In this document: one piece after another, positions 44,708-54,143 of the stretch
How positions within the stretch are numbered: the first letter of the stretch is position 1
Layout: every line of letters begins with the position of its first letter
Origin: Nocardioides sp.
Lineage (GTDB): Bacteria; Actinomycetota; Actinomycetes; Propionibacteriales; Nocardioidaceae
Direction of reading: 5' to 3'
DNA: 59,865 bases
Assembly (NCBI GenBank): GCA_030698375.1
Contig: JAUYLL010000004.1
Location: 1-59,865 of the forward strand
The notes under the pieces: model-generated
Seen by the model: only the letters and a program-made list of their open reading frames with translations
Databases searched by the model: none
Told to the model about the DNA's origin: nothing
Position numbers and translations under genes: made by a program

Positions 44708-46366
44708 CTATGCAGGCGGCTTCTCCAGGCCATTGCGCCGAGCCCAGGCGGCCGCGGCCGTCCGCGTCGAGACCTCCAGCTTCGGGTAGACGTTGGCCAG
44801 GTGACGGGCGACGGTCTTCTCGCTGATCACCAGCCGCTCGGCCACCTGCCGGTTGGTACCCCCCTCGGCCACGAGTGCCAGGACCTCGGCCTCACGGCGG
44901 GTCAGGCCACCGGGTGGCCTCGCGTCGGGGCGCCGCAGGTCGATGCGGCGCAGGTCGACGAGGGCGCCGAGGCGCTCCAGCGCCGCCGCGGCCGACTCGA
45001 GCTCGAGCTGCCCGGCCTCCTGGTCGCCAAGGGTCGTGCACGCCTCCGCAACAAGGATGCGCGACCGCGCGACGTCGTACGGCGCGTCCAGCTCGCTCCA
45101 GCAGCGGATCGCTTCACGGAGCGGTTCCATCGCACGCACCGGATGGCCCGCCGCGAGCTCGACGGCCCCCCGCGCCTGCAACGAGGCAGCACGCAGACCG
45201 TCCGTCGGCCACCGCTGCGCCAGGTCGGCAAGCTCCTCCGCCGCCCGTGCCGCCGCAACGACATCACCGGTCTCAAGGGCGACGTCGACGACGGCACGCA
45301 GCAGGGGCGCCTGGCGGTAGTCGGCCTCCCGGGGTGCGGCCAGCGCGACACGCAACGACGTGAGCGCACCCACCGCCTGCCCACGCTGGGCCCGCAGCAG
45401 GGCCAGGCCCGGCTGCGGGTCGCGTCCAAGAGCATGGGCGCGTCGGTAGGACGCCTCGGCGTCCGCGACCGCACCGCGGAGCCGGAGCAGGTCCCCCAGC
45501 AGGTACTCACCCTCGGCGACCACCGAGGTGTTCATGCCGACCAGCTCGTGGCAGACGACCTGCGCCTCGGCCTCCGCAGCGGTCCACTCGCCGGCCATCT
45601 GCCGCAGCTGGGCCCGGTGCATCCGGCAGATCCCGGAGAACATCACCGAGCTGTCGAACTGCTCGCACCAGCGCTCCGTGGCGGCAGTCCACCTCCTGGC
45701 CCGCCGGAGGTCGGCGAGCTGCCAGCAGATCTCGATCATCTGGCAGTAGAGGTTCCCGGCGTACTCAGGAGGCACCCGACCTGCCTGGACCGGGAGCATC
45801 GCCTCGTCCAACAGCGCCATCGCCTCCAGCACCGCCCCGGCGCGCAACCGGGCCGTGCCCTCGGCCATCAAGGCCAGCGACGTCAGCGCGGCGTCCGCTG
45901 CGCGCCGGCCGGCCTCCCCCGCCCGGCGCGCGAGCAGCACCGCACGGTCGAGGTCGCCGGCCTCCAGGGCCGCCTCGGCGTCGAGGTGCACCACATAGCC
46001 CCTCGCGCGAGGGTCACTGGAGTGCTCCACCAGCGACCGACCGCGATGCATCCAGCCCGACCCGGCCGCAAGCTCGCCGCGGAGCATCAGCAGGAACCCG
46101 AGGTTGATCGCCTCGATCGCCGCCCGTACCGGCTGCCCGTCGTTCAGCAGCCGCTGGTGGCCGAGCTCGGCCAGCTCCAGCGCCTGGTCCGCGAGACCCA
46201 GCCACCACGCCGCGTCGGCCCAGGCCACGACATCGTCCGTCGAGAGGTCGCCGAGTTGATCTGCCCGGGAGAAGAGCTCGTGGGCCTCGGCGAACCGGTG
46301 ACCTGCCCGCGCGTCGTGCGCCCGCGGGACCAGGCTCTCGTCATCGGTCCGGCCGGGTCGCACCAT
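44708..46366 (-). CDS. LuxR-family transcriptional regulator with TPR-like helical region
   Basis: 552 aa. No N-terminal P-loop ATPase of the MalT type; instead residues 1-480 are alanine/leucine-rich helical repeats resembling tetratricopeptides (ALELAELGHQRLL, AALEAGDLDRAVLLARRAGEA, ASYRRAHALGRDPQPGLALL). The C-terminal helix-turn-helix is typical: LTRREAEVLALVAEGGTNRQVAERLVISEKTVARHLANVYPKL (from about 493). GAGGTGA lies a few nt upstream of the ATG at 46366; GTG 46372 would add two residues. It probably regulates the adjacent methyltransferase gene, transcribed in the same direction; that is inferred. Confidence 0.85.
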   Translation of the reverse strand: MVRPGRTDDESLVPRAHDARAGHRFAEAHELFSRADQLGDLSTDDVVAWADAAWWLGLADQALELAELGHQRLLNDGQPVRAAIEAINLGFLLMLRGELAAGSGWMHRGRSLVEHSSDPRARGYVVHLDAEAALEAGDLDRAVLLARRAGEAGRRAADAALTSLALMAEGTARLRAGAVLEAMALLDEAMLPVQAGRVPPEYAGNLYCQMIEICWQLADLRRARRWTAATERWCEQFDSSVMFSGICRMHRAQLRQMAGEWTAAEAEAQVVCHELVGMNTSVVAEGEYLLGDLLRLRGAVADAEASYRRAHALGRDPQPGLALLRAQRGQAVGALTSLRVALAAPREADYRQAPLLRAVVDVALETGDVVAAARAAEELADLAQRWPTDGLRAASLQARGAVELAAGHPVRAMEPLREAIRCWSELDAPYDVARSRILVAEACTTLGDQEAGQLELESAAAALERLGALVDLRRIDLRRPDARPPGGLTRREAEVLALVAEGGTNRQVAERLVISEKTVARHLANVYPKLEVSTRTAAAAWARRNGLEKPPA

Positions 46367-46569
46367 GCTCACCTCGCTCGTAGCGCTCCCCCTCCATCAT
46401 GCCGCTCCGAGCACCCGGGCACCTCGGACCGAGGCTGGGAGCCGGACGCTGACTCGCGCGGGGCTACCCCGCTGGGCGCGGTGTCACGGCGAACGCGTCA
46501 TCGAGGAACGCCAGCACCGCACTCACCCCAGGGATCGCTGCACGGTCCAGCTTCTCCCGCGGCGGTCGG

Positions 46570-46785
46570 CTACTTCTGGCGACCGAGTGCGAAGTACGCG
46601 AGGGGACCCACCGGCTGGACCAGCACGGCGAGTGCCCAGACCCGCTTGGGACCTCGGACTCGGCTGGCCGGCCGACTGGACATGTCGCGCCAGGCCGCCA
46701 GGGTCAGGGCGATCTCCACGGCACCGGCCGCCATGATGGCGCGCTTCTGGGAACTGCTCAGGTCAGACCATCTCTTGTTCGCCAC
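46570..46785 (-). CDS. Small membrane protein with PLDc_N (phospholipase D-nuclease N-terminal) domain
   Basis: 71 aa. ANKRWSDLSSSQKRAIMAAG leads into the first membrane helix (AVEIALTLAAW), then RPASRVRGPKRVWALAVLVQ and the second helix ending GPLAYFALGRQK. VRGPKRVWALAVLVQPVGPLAYF is the PLDc_N motif. Such proteins are two-helix inner-membrane proteins with no known activity. The GTG at 46785 fits the domain start; a GTG at 46815 would add ten residues. No clear ribosome-binding site. Confidence 0.78.
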   Translation of the reverse strand: MANKRWSDLSSSQKRAIMAAGAVEIALTLAAWRDMSSRPASRVRGPKRVWALAVLVQPVGPLAYFALGRQK

Positions 46786-46911
46786 GGGGCAACGGTACGC
46801 CGGCGACCGGGACACCGTGGTGAGGACTATGGCGATGAGTCACGGGGACCTTCGTCACTGCTTCGAGACCTCGGGGGCTGCCTAGCGTGGTCCCAGAACC
46901 TAGGGGGCTTC

Positions 46912-47310
46912 ATGGAGGGATTCCTAATCTGGGGAGCGTTCACCACCGGCGTCGCAGCGTTCTGTGTGTGGAGGCCGCAGGCAGCACGAATCTTCGTCGG
47001 CCTCTTCTTCGTTGCGATGGCCCTGGGTGTCCACGGAGGGCTCATCGCCACGGCCCTCATCCTCGGCCGAGGTCGCGCGGTCACGTGGGGCCTGCTCGCC
47101 GCCATCGTGTTCCTGCTCGGCATCACACCGCTGGGGCTGGAGGAGCTCCCCAACGTCGTCCTGGCCGCAGGACTCGCCTTCCTGCTCACCCAGGACTTCC
47201 CCACCGACCTGTGGACCATGGTGCGCCGGCACCGCCGCCCTCGACCGGCCATCGCAGGGAGGCCCGCGGAGTCACCATCCGCGCCTTCTCCGGAGAGGCG
47301 GTCGCGATGA
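46912..47310 (+). CDS. Small integral membrane protein, unknown
   Basis: 132 aa with about four hydrophobic helices between residues 3 and 90 (FLIWGAFTTGVAAF, IFVGLFFVAMALG, WGLLAAIVFLLG, VVLAAGLAFLL), followed by a basic and proline/serine-rich cytoplasmic tail. No recognisable family. ATG at 46912 has AGGGGG upstream. The stop overlaps the next gene's ATG by 4 bp (ATGA), so the two membrane proteins are made together. Confidence 0.7.
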   Translation: MEGFLIWGAFTTGVAAFCVWRPQAARIFVGLFFVAMALGVHGGLIATALILGRGRAVTWGLLAAIVFLLGITPLGLEELPNVVLAAGLAFLLTQDFPTDLWTMVRRHRRPRPAIAGRPAESPSAPSPERRSR

Positions 47311-47696
47311 ACACCAAGGGCAGGCTCCTGCTCGGGCTGCTGCTGTTCAACGGCGTGAGTGCCGCAGCCGGCGGTCTGGCGCTGATGACGGAATGGATCC
47401 CCGAGCAGGCGTCCTGGGTGCGGGAGACCGACTTCCCCAGCAACTTCTTCCCAGGCGTGATCCTGATGGCCGTCGTCGGCGGCAGCTCCCTGATCGCCGC
47501 CACCGCCCAGGTGAAGCGCAGCGACGGATGGCAGCTCGCCAGCCTCGTGGCCGGCTTCGTCATGGTGTTCTGGATCGTCGGCGAGATCGCCTCGATCCGC
47601 GCATTCCACTTCCTGCAGGTGATCTACCTCGTCACCGGTGCGCTCGTCGTGGCGTGGACACCGGCGCGTAGGGCAGGAACGACGGTGTCGCGATGA
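47307..47696 (+). CDS. Small integral membrane protein, unknown
   Basis: 129 aa with about four hydrophobic segments (LLLGLLLFNGVSAAAGGLALM, PGVILMAVVGGSSLIAAT, LVAGFVMVFWIVGEIA, LQVIYLVTGALVVAW). Between the first two is an exterior-looking loop with WIPEQASWVRETDFPSNFFPG. ATGA overlap at both ends: with the preceding gene (47307-47310) and with the broken CheR-PAS gene (47693-47696). Unknown function. Confidence 0.72.
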   Translation: MNTKGRLLLGLLLFNGVSAAAGGLALMTEWIPEQASWVRETDFPSNFFPGVILMAVVGGSSLIAATAQVKRSDGWQLASLVAGFVMVFWIVGEIASIRAFHFLQVIYLVTGALVVAWTPARRAGTTVSR

Positions 47697-49103
47697 CCGG
47701 GGAGGTCAGCCGCCGGACCCTCAGGAAGCTCACCCGGCAGAGGCGTACGACGGCTTGGAGGACCTGCTCAGGTTCATCCGGGATGCGCGCGGCTTCGACT
47801 TCACCGGCTACAAGCGCGCTTCTCTCGCCCGGCGAATTCGCAAGCGCAAGCAAGACGTGGGGGTCGAGGAGTGGAACGACTACCGGGACCGCCTCGAGAT
47901 CGACTCGGACGAATTCCGGGCGCTGTTCAACACGATCCTCACCAACGTCACGGGCTTCCTTCGAGACGTCGACGCGTGGAACGTACTGCAGGGCACTGTG
48001 CTGCCGGAAGTGCTGGCGAGGAGCGAGCCCACCGAAGAGATCCGGATCTGGAGCGCTGGCTGCTCGAGCGGCGAGGAGGCCTACTCCCTGGCCATCGCCG
48101 TGGCCGAAGCGATCGGTCTCGACAAGGCCCTCGAACGCGTCAAGATCTACGGCACCGACGTGGACGACGAGGCTCTGCGGGAGGCCAGAGCGGGCTCCTA
48201 TCCCGCCAAGAAGCTCGAGGGCCTGCTCGTGTGCCGCAACGCCTTGATGTACTTCAACGTCGAGACGCAGGCGCAGATCGTCGACCGGTTCCACTTCGCC
48301 CTCAAAGAGGAGGGCTTCGTCTTCTGAGGCAAGGCCGAGATGCTGCTCTCGGACACGGACCGCTTCGACGTCCTGAACATGCGGCAGCGTCTCTTCCGCC
48401 GCCCTACCGTCCCGTCGAGCTCCACTCCTTGATCGACCAGGCTCACCGCGAGCGTCGCAGCATCCGGCTAACCGCGGTCGAACGACGCTTCAGCGTGGCC
48501 GAGTCGCAGTTCTTCGACATCGTCGTGCACCCCCTGTGGGATGCCGATACCACCGCGTTGGGCACCGCGGTGACCTTTCTCGACACGACGGTCCAGACGG
48601 GGCTGCAGCACGACCTGAAGCAGGTCCGAGAAGATCTCGAGACCACCAACGAAGAGCTCCAGGCGAGCATCGAGGAGCTCGAGACCATGAATGAGGAGAT
48701 GCAGGTACGCACCACCGAGCTAGACGGAGCCCGCACCTTCCTCGAGGGCATTCTCTCGAGCGTCGCTGCTGCCGTGGTGGTGCTGAGCAACCGCGGCCGA
48801 GTTCAAGCCTGGAACAGCTCGGCGGAGGACATGTGGGGACTTCGCGCGGCGGAGGTCCAGGAGGAGCCGTTCTTCTCCCTCGAGTTCGGCCTCCCGGTGG
48901 AGCAGCTGAGCGAGCTCGTCGAGTCCTGTGCGCGCGAGCGTCGGCGCACCGGGCCGGTGGATGTCCCCGCGGTGAACCGCAAGGGGCGCACACTGAGCTG
49001 CCGCGTGACCTGCTCGCCGCTCGCCGGCGCGAATGACGGTGTGGTCCTGTTGATGGAAAAGGTCTCGAAAGACGATGTGACTCGGCCGGGCGGCGTAGCC
49101 TGA
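47693..49103 (+). pseudogene. Broken CheR-type methyltransferase / PAS sensor protein
   Basis: Intact relatives carry a CheR methyltransferase, a coiled coil and PAS domains. Here an ATG (47693) starts one frame (MTGEVSRRT...), but the CheR domain (LLRFIRDARGFDFTGYKRAS from about 47760, SAM site IWSAGCSSGEEAYSLAIA) is in another. After SYPAKKLEG the sequence jumps to LLVCRNALMYFN with about 60 residues missing. A TGA at 48325 interrupts EEGFVF-GKAEML. The C-terminal part resumes in a third frame with TAVTFLDTTVQ, a heptad-like coiled coil (LETTNEELQASIEELETMNE) and a PAS domain (ILSSVAAAVVVLSNRGRVQAWN) ending at 49103. At least three independent lesions make activity unlikely. The following GAF-ANTAR gene begins 5 bp later. 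Confidence 0.85.
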
Positions 49104-49107
49104 GCAG

Positions 49108-50010
49108 ATGCGCACGGCCTCGGAACGGGAACTGGTCGAGGCCCGCTCACGTGCTCGGCTGGCCCGGCGCCGAGCCACCCAGGCAAGCGAGCGGGCCGCG
49201 CGGTTCGAGCGGCTCGCAACAGACGGCCCCTCGGACATGCGTGACCTCAACCTCTCGATTGTCGCCTCACTTCGACGCGCTGCCGAGATGCAGGACGCAA
49301 GCGCCCGCTTGCAGGACGCTTATGCCACCCAGATCGAGATCTTCCTCGACCGGGAGGGCACCCCAGCACCAACACCCCGGTTCCTGACCGCCGTCGGCGA
49401 CCTCATCGGAGCGCGCAGCACTGTCGTCACGCTCTGGAGTCGAGAACACGTGGTCGCTGTGTCCATGGGCACGGACGCACTGGCGAGAGCGGTTCTCGAC
49501 ATCGAACTGACGGTAGGCGAAGGACCCGCGCACGCGACCGCCCTCGAGCGACGCCCCGTGGTGGTCCGGAGGTCGGGCCTGGGCGCGCGATGGCCCAATT
49601 TCGCCCGAGCCGCGGCTCCGCTGCAGCTGCACGTGGTCGCCAGCGTCCCGATGGAGCGCGCAGACGACCACCTCGGAGCGCTGACCGTGGTCGATCCTCC
49701 GCAGGACCTGCTCGAGGCTCGGATGGGCACGCTCCGATCCGTGGCCGCCGCGCTCGTGGAGACGCTGTCTGAGGAGTTCTCCTCGACCGACGAGGGCACA
49801 GGCCGGACCGAGGCGCGGTCGTCGCTGCCCCTCCTGGCCGAGGACAGCTGCACTGCCCTGCACCAGGCCGCTGGCGTGGTTGCGGTGCACGCACAGTGCG
49901 ACACGGCCGCGGCCCTTGCGCTCATCCAGGCTCGTGCGTTCGCCGACGAGATGTCGATCTCCATCCTCGCAGCTCGCATCATCGCCGGCGAGCTACGCCT
50001 CGGCATCTGA
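49108..50010 (+). CDS. GAF and ANTAR domain regulator
   Basis: 300 aa. The N-terminal 80 residues are a helical, basic coiled-coil-like region (RARLARRRATQASERAARFER). Residues about 85-230 form a GAF-type sensor (STVVTLWSREHVVAVSMG, VGEGPAHATALERRPVVV). The C-terminal ANTAR RNA-binding domain is LHQAAGVVAVHAQCDTAAAL followed by ARAFADEMSISILAARIIAGELRL. ANTAR proteins bind hairpins in nascent RNA and prevent termination. ATG at 49108, 5 bp after the broken PAS sensor gene, so it may originally have been its partner. Confidence 0.84.
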   Translation: MRTASERELVEARSRARLARRRATQASERAARFERLATDGPSDMRDLNLSIVASLRRAAEMQDASARLQDAYATQIEIFLDREGTPAPTPRFLTAVGDLIGARSTVVTLWSREHVVAVSMGTDALARAVLDIELTVGEGPAHATALERRPVVVRRSGLGARWPNFARAAAPLQLHVVASVPMERADDHLGALTVVDPPQDLLEARMGTLRSVAAALVETLSEEFSSTDEGTGRTEARSSLPLLAEDSCTALHQAAGVVAVHAQCDTAAALALIQARAFADEMSISILAARIIAGELRLGI

Positions 50011-50385
50011 GCCGGGACGACCTTCTCGGACCGCTCGCCATCCATGCCCATGGCCTCGCGCAGCTGGCCTCGGACCCACTGCGCTGACGCAAGAGCCGCC
50101 TCGCGATCGATCTCCGCCTGTTCGAGCGCGGAGGCCAGATCGCCCCCTGCCTCGCGACGGCCCCGGCGCCATTGGGCCGCTGCCTCCTCGCTCACCTGAT
50201 GAACCCGCATCCGGTCTTCGACTGCCTCGTCGTGCGTTGACGCCGGCTTCGCGCTGCGCCGCGAACGCGTCGCGCTGCTCGGCACTTCCGTCGCGTCGCC
50301 CGGCAGCCAGGTCGCGGTCCTCCGCAGCCTTGTCCTTCTCCGGGCCCCCACCTGAGGTGTCCACAGAACGACGCCACCTCGGCAA
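49993..50385 (-). pseudogene. Possible decayed gene with RDxAA-type repeats
   Basis: From a TTG at 50385 the frame reads EDRDLAAGRRDGSAEQRDAF with charged Arg-Asp-Ala repeats, as in short actinobacterial proteins of unknown function. After AAQREA this frame loses protein character, and another frame continues it with natural composition (EAVEDRMRVHQVSEEAAAQW, and EIDREAALASAQWVRGQLRE), but that frame has no stop before it runs into the antisense of the ANTAR gene. One frameshift plus a lost C-terminus would explain it. It starts 4 bp after the desaturase stop on the same strand. Confidence 0.35.
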
Positions 50386-50388
50386 TCG

Positions 50389-51534
50389 TCAGGCGGGACT
50401 CGCGGCGAGCTTGCGCAGTTGCGGGAGCAGGTTGCGCCGGCTGGTCTCGGCGAGCCAACCGTTGGGCAGCGAGAGCCGCACTACCTTGTGCCAGGCGCTG
50501 CCGACCTGCTGTACGAGCGGCCGCGAGCAGTAGTTGAGCCCGAACTTGTCGAAGACCTCGCGCATGCGCGGCGCGATCTCGGCGTACCGGTTGCTCGGCA
50601 GGTCGGGGAACACGTGGTGCTCGATCTGGTGGGACAGGTTGCCGGCGAGCAGGTGGAGCAGCGGCGGGCCGGAGATGTTCGCCGAGCCGAGCATCTGGCG
50701 GACGTACCAGTCGCCGCGCGTCTCGTTCTCGTCGAGCTCGCCGACCTCGAAGGCTTCGACGCCCTCGGGGAAGTGGCCGCACATGATGATCGAGTGGCTC
50801 CACAGGTTGCGGACCAGGTTGGCGGTGGCGTCGGCGGACAGCGTCGAGCGCCAGCCACGCCCCGACAGCAGCGGCCAGTACACGTAGTCCTTCGCCGCCT
50901 GGCGCAGACCGCGCTTGAGCGTGGTGACTGCCTCGGCCTTCTTCTCCGGGCTCATCTTCCGCTTGTCGCGAAGGTGATCGCCGAAGTCGAGGTCGAACAT
51001 CGCGATGCCCTGCTCGAAGATGCAGGCGGTCACGAAGTTCCACAGCGGCTGGACGAGGTAGCGCGGCTCCCACTCCTGCGCCTCGTCGACCCGCATGATG
51101 CCGTACCCGAGGTCGTTGTCCTTGCCGATGATGTTGGTGTAGCGGTGGTGCACCTGGTTGTGGGCACGCTGCCACTGCTCCGGCGGCGAGGCGTGGTCCC
51201 ACTGCCAGGTCGTCGAATGGATCTTGGGGTCGCGCATCCAGTCCCACTGCCCGTGCAGGACGTTGTGGCCGATCTCCATGTTGTCGAGGATCTTGGCCAG
51301 GCTGAGCGCGGTTGTTCCGAGCACCCACGCCTTGCGGTTGCGGCCGGCCAGGAGGACGATCCGGCCGCCGAGCTCCAGGCTGCGCTGCACCTTGATCAGC
51401 CGACGGATGTACGCCGCGTCGCGCTCGCCGCGGTCGTCGAGAACATCCTGGCGGATCGCGTCGAGCTCGTGTCCGAGCAGCTCGACCTCCGATGCGGTGA
51501 GTCCGCCCGGCGCGGTCGCGGTGGTGGTGGTCAT
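50389..51534 (-). CDS. Membrane fatty acid / acyl-CoA desaturase (DesA3-like)
   Basis: 381 aa. Three histidine boxes are present: GHNVLHGQW near residue 88, HNQVHH near residue 125, and HQIEHH near residue 305, supplying ligands for a di-iron site. Hydrophobic stretches between boxes 1 and 2 and before box 3 fit a membrane desaturase. It introduces a cis double bond into acyl-CoA or acyl lipids using electrons from a ferredoxin-type partner; no oxidoreductase is adjacent. TAGGAGC precedes the ATG directly. It is divergent from the DUF294 gene across 93 bp. Confidence 0.92.
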   Translation of the reverse strand: MTTTTATAPGGLTASEVELLGHELDAIRQDVLDDRGERDAAYIRRLIKVQRSLELGGRIVLLAGRNRKAWVLGTTALSLAKILDNMEIGHNVLHGQWDWMRDPKIHSTTWQWDHASPPEQWQRAHNQVHHRYTNIIGKDNDLGYGIMRVDEAQEWEPRYLVQPLWNFVTACIFEQGIAMFDLDFGDHLRDKRKMSPEKKAEAVTTLKRGLRQAAKDYVYWPLLSGRGWRSTLSADATANLVRNLWSHSIIMCGHFPEGVEAFEVGELDENETRGDWYVRQMLGSANISGPPLLHLLAGNLSHQIEHHVFPDLPSNRYAEIAPRMREVFDKFGLNYCSRPLVQQVGSAWHKVVRLSLPNGWLAETSRRNLLPQLRKLAASPA

Positions 51535-51627
51535 GCTCCTAGGGTGCCCATTTTCTTCCGGGAGGAACGCCGCACGTTCCGTCCATGGCCGTCGTCATCG
51601 GCGGAACCTAGCAGGCATGATGGGGCG

Positions 51628-53505
51628 GTGGCCCTCGACGTCGAGCTCGCGGAGATCAGGGACTTCCTCGCGGCCCACGAACCCTTCGCCTCGCTCCCGG
51701 CTGCCGTCCTCGGCTCGCTCCCTTCCCGGTTGAGCGTCGGCTACCACCGACGCGGCACCGTGGTGCTGGCCGAGGGCAGCACCCCGGTCGAGCTGCTGGT
51801 CGTGCGGTCGGGGGCCGTCGAGCTACGCGACCCCGAGGGCGACCTCGTCGAACGGGGCAGCGCCGGCACGTGCATCGGCGGCGCGGCGCTGGCGACGGGC
51901 GACCCGCAGCCGGTCACCGTCCACGCGATCGAGGACACCCTGCTCCTGGCATGCCCGGCTGCTGTGTTCCACGGGCTGTGTGGGCGGTACGCCGACTTCG
52001 CCTCGTTCTTCGAGCACCGCGCCGACCGGCTGCGCCACGCCGTCGACCGGCAACGTCAGCAGCACGTGACCGGCGCGGACCGCACGGTGCTGCAGAGCAG
52101 GGTGGGCGATCTCGTCGGCCGTGCGCCGGTCGAGGTCCGGGCCGACGAGACGATCGTGGACGCCAGCCGGCTGATGTCCGAGGAACGGATCTCCTCGGTG
52201 CTGGTCACCGACGGCGAGCGCCTGGTCGGCATCCTGACCGACCGGGACCTGCGCACCCGGGTTCTCGCTGCCGGTGTCGATCCGGCGGCTCTGGTCTCCA
52301 CGGTGATGACGCCGGACCCGGCCACCATCAGCCCCGACGCGCTCGCCGTCGAGGCGCTGCTCGAGCTGGTACGGCGCAACATCCACCACCTGCCCGTGGT
52401 CGAGGACGCTCGCCCGATCGGCATGGTCACGGCCACCGACCTGCTCCGTCTCCAGCAGGCAAGCCCGGTCTTCCTCGTCGGGGACATCGCCAAGGCACCC
52501 GACGTCGCCGCAGTCGCGGAGCTGGCCACCCGGCTGCAGTGGGTGGTGACGGGCCTGGTTCGGCAGGGCACATCGGCCCGTGACGCCGGCCTCCTCGTGA
52601 CCACCGTCGGCGACGCGATCGAGCAGCGGCTGCTGGCACTCGCCGAGACCGAGCTCGGTCCGCCCCCGGTGCCCTACGCCTGGCTGACCCTCGGCTCCCG
52701 GGCCCGCTTCGAGCAGGCCCTCGGCCCGGACCAGGACCACGCGCTGCTACTCCACGACGACTACCGTCCCGACGCGCACGCGCCGTACTTCACGGAGCTG
52801 GCCGAACGGGTCACGAGTGGCCTGGAGACCGTCGGCTACCCGCGCTGCCGCGGCGACAAGATGGCGACGAACACGAAGTGGCGCCAACCGCTCGCCACCT
52901 GGCGGGACCACGTGACCCGCTGGGTCGGCACGCCCACGCCGCAGGCGGTGCTCGAGGCCAGCGTGTTCTTCGACCTGCGCCACCAGCACGGCGACCCTGC
53001 GCTGAGCGCCGAGCTGGCGGCGATCCAGCGGCAGGCGGCGCGGGAGGCACCGCTGTTCTTGTCACACCTGGCCGCCCACGCGGCGTCGCAACACCCACCT
53101 CTCGGGTTCTTCCGGGAGCTGGTCGTGGACCGGGCCGGGGACCACCGCGACACCCTCGACCTCAAGCGGGGCGGCACCAACATCATCGTTGAGATCGCCC
53201 GGCTGCACGGACTGGCGTGTGGTTCGGAGGAGACCTCCACCCTCGCCAGGCTCGAGGACGCCGTCGCCGCCCAGCGGCTCAGCCCGGAGCTGGCCGCGGA
53301 CCTACGAGACGCGTGGGAGTTCCTGGCGCACCTGCGGTTGCGCCACCAGGTGGAGCGGATCCGCGCCGGACAAGGGCCCGACAACTGGATCGATCCCTCG
53401 ACCCTGAGCCACTTCGAGAAGCGACACCTGAAGGCAGCGTTCGGCGTCATCCGCTCTGCGCAGGGTGCGCTCGCGCAGCGCTATCCCGTCCGCGAGATGA
53501 CGTGA
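51628..53505 (+). CDS. cNMP-binding, CBS-pair, DUF294 nucleotidyltransferase-like protein
   Basis: 625 aa. Domain order: cNMP-binding (about 20-130, with TCIGGAALATGD in the cassette), CBS pair (150-275; APVEVRADETIVDASRLM and MTPDPATISPDALAVEALLEL), then DUF294 putative nucleotidyltransferase (300-430; AWLTLGSRARFEQALGPDQDHALL with the GSxxR and DQDxAL motif) and the DUF294 C-terminal helical domain (to 625). In this family a nucleotide state sensed by CBS is thought to drive protein or RNA nucleotidylation. GTG at 51628 is the only in-frame start near a G-rich site. It overlaps the exonuclease gene as GTGA, a recurring pair. Confidence 0.86.
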   Translation: MALDVELAEIRDFLAAHEPFASLPAAVLGSLPSRLSVGYHRRGTVVLAEGSTPVELLVVRSGAVELRDPEGDLVERGSAGTCIGGAALATGDPQPVTVHAIEDTLLLACPAAVFHGLCGRYADFASFFEHRADRLRHAVDRQRQQHVTGADRTVLQSRVGDLVGRAPVEVRADETIVDASRLMSEERISSVLVTDGERLVGILTDRDLRTRVLAAGVDPAALVSTVMTPDPATISPDALAVEALLELVRRNIHHLPVVEDARPIGMVTATDLLRLQQASPVFLVGDIAKAPDVAAVAELATRLQWVVTGLVRQGTSARDAGLLVTTVGDAIEQRLLALAETELGPPPVPYAWLTLGSRARFEQALGPDQDHALLLHDDYRPDAHAPYFTELAERVTSGLETVGYPRCRGDKMATNTKWRQPLATWRDHVTRWVGTPTPQAVLEASVFFDLRHQHGDPALSAELAAIQRQAAREAPLFLSHLAAHAASQHPPLGFFRELVVDRAGDHRDTLDLKRGGTNIIVEIARLHGLACGSEETSTLARLEDAVAAQRLSPELAADLRDAWEFLAHLRLRHQVERIRAGQGPDNWIDPSTLSHFEKRHLKAAFGVIRSAQGALAQRYPVREMT

Positions 53506-54143
53506 CGCTCGACGACGGCACCAGCGTCGACGTGCTTCCGCTGCTCGCGGTGGACATCGAGACCACCGGCCTGTCCCCGGGCCAGGACCGGGTGCTGGCG
53601 GTGGGCTGGGTACCGGTCGACGGCACCCGGATCGACCTCTCCGGGGCCCGCCGGTGCGTGGTCCGGCAGGACGAGCCCGGCGAGTCGGTCACCATCCACG
53701 GGCTGACCCACGACGACCTCGAGGCCGGGCGGACACTCGCCGACGTGCTCGCCGACCTGAGGGTCGCGCTGTCGGGACGTGTGCTGCTCGCCCACCACGC
53801 GCAGTTCGAGTTGGCCTTCCTCGACGCCGCCTTCCGTGCCGCGGGGATACCCCCCGTGAGGCCGCCCGACGTGTGCACGATGGACCTCCAACGCCGGCTG
53901 CTGACCCGCCACGGAGAGATCCCCGCGGGCGCGCTCCGGCTGTGGGGCGCCCGCGAGCGCCACGGGCTGCCGCCCACCAAGGCCCATGACGCCCTCGGGG
54001 ACGCACTGGCCTGCGCCGAGCTCTACCTGGCGCAGGTGGCCGAGCTCGGGGCCGGCCGACCGTTGTGCCTGCGCGACGTACGGCGGCGCGAGACGTGGCC
54101 ACACCGCCTCCAGGCCTGGCTGCGCAGGCGCCGGCGGGACTAG
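53502..54143 (+). CDS. DnaQ-family 3'-5' exonuclease
   Basis: 213 aa. Exo I motif LAVDIETTGL near residue 17 (Asp and Glu), Exo II in LLAHHAQFELAFLDAAF near residue 88, and Exo III in HDALGDALACAELYL near residue 160, keeping the DEDDh ligands. It belongs with DNA polymerase III epsilon-like nucleases but has no polymerase-binding tail; the C-terminus is basic (LRRRRRD). GTG 53502 overlaps the DUF294 stop by 4 bp. The pair is common in bacteria and suggests a shared nucleic-acid task. The stop overlaps the convergent carotenoid-type oxidoreductase gene by 4 bp. Confidence 0.88.
   Translation: MTLDDGTSVDVLPLLAVDIETTGLSPGQDRVLAVGWVPVDGTRIDLSGARRCVVRQDEPGESVTIHGLTHDDLEAGRTLADVLADLRVALSGRVLLAHHAQFELAFLDAAFRAAGIPPVRPPDVCTMDLQRRLLTRHGEIPAGALRLWGARERHGLPPTKAHDALGDALACAELYLAQVAELGAGRPLCLRDVRRRETWPHRLQAWLRRRRRD

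Noticed and set aside
44396-46885. 829-residue plus-strand frame
   Set aside because: Antisense of the LuxR regulator, which has a canonical helix-turn-helix.
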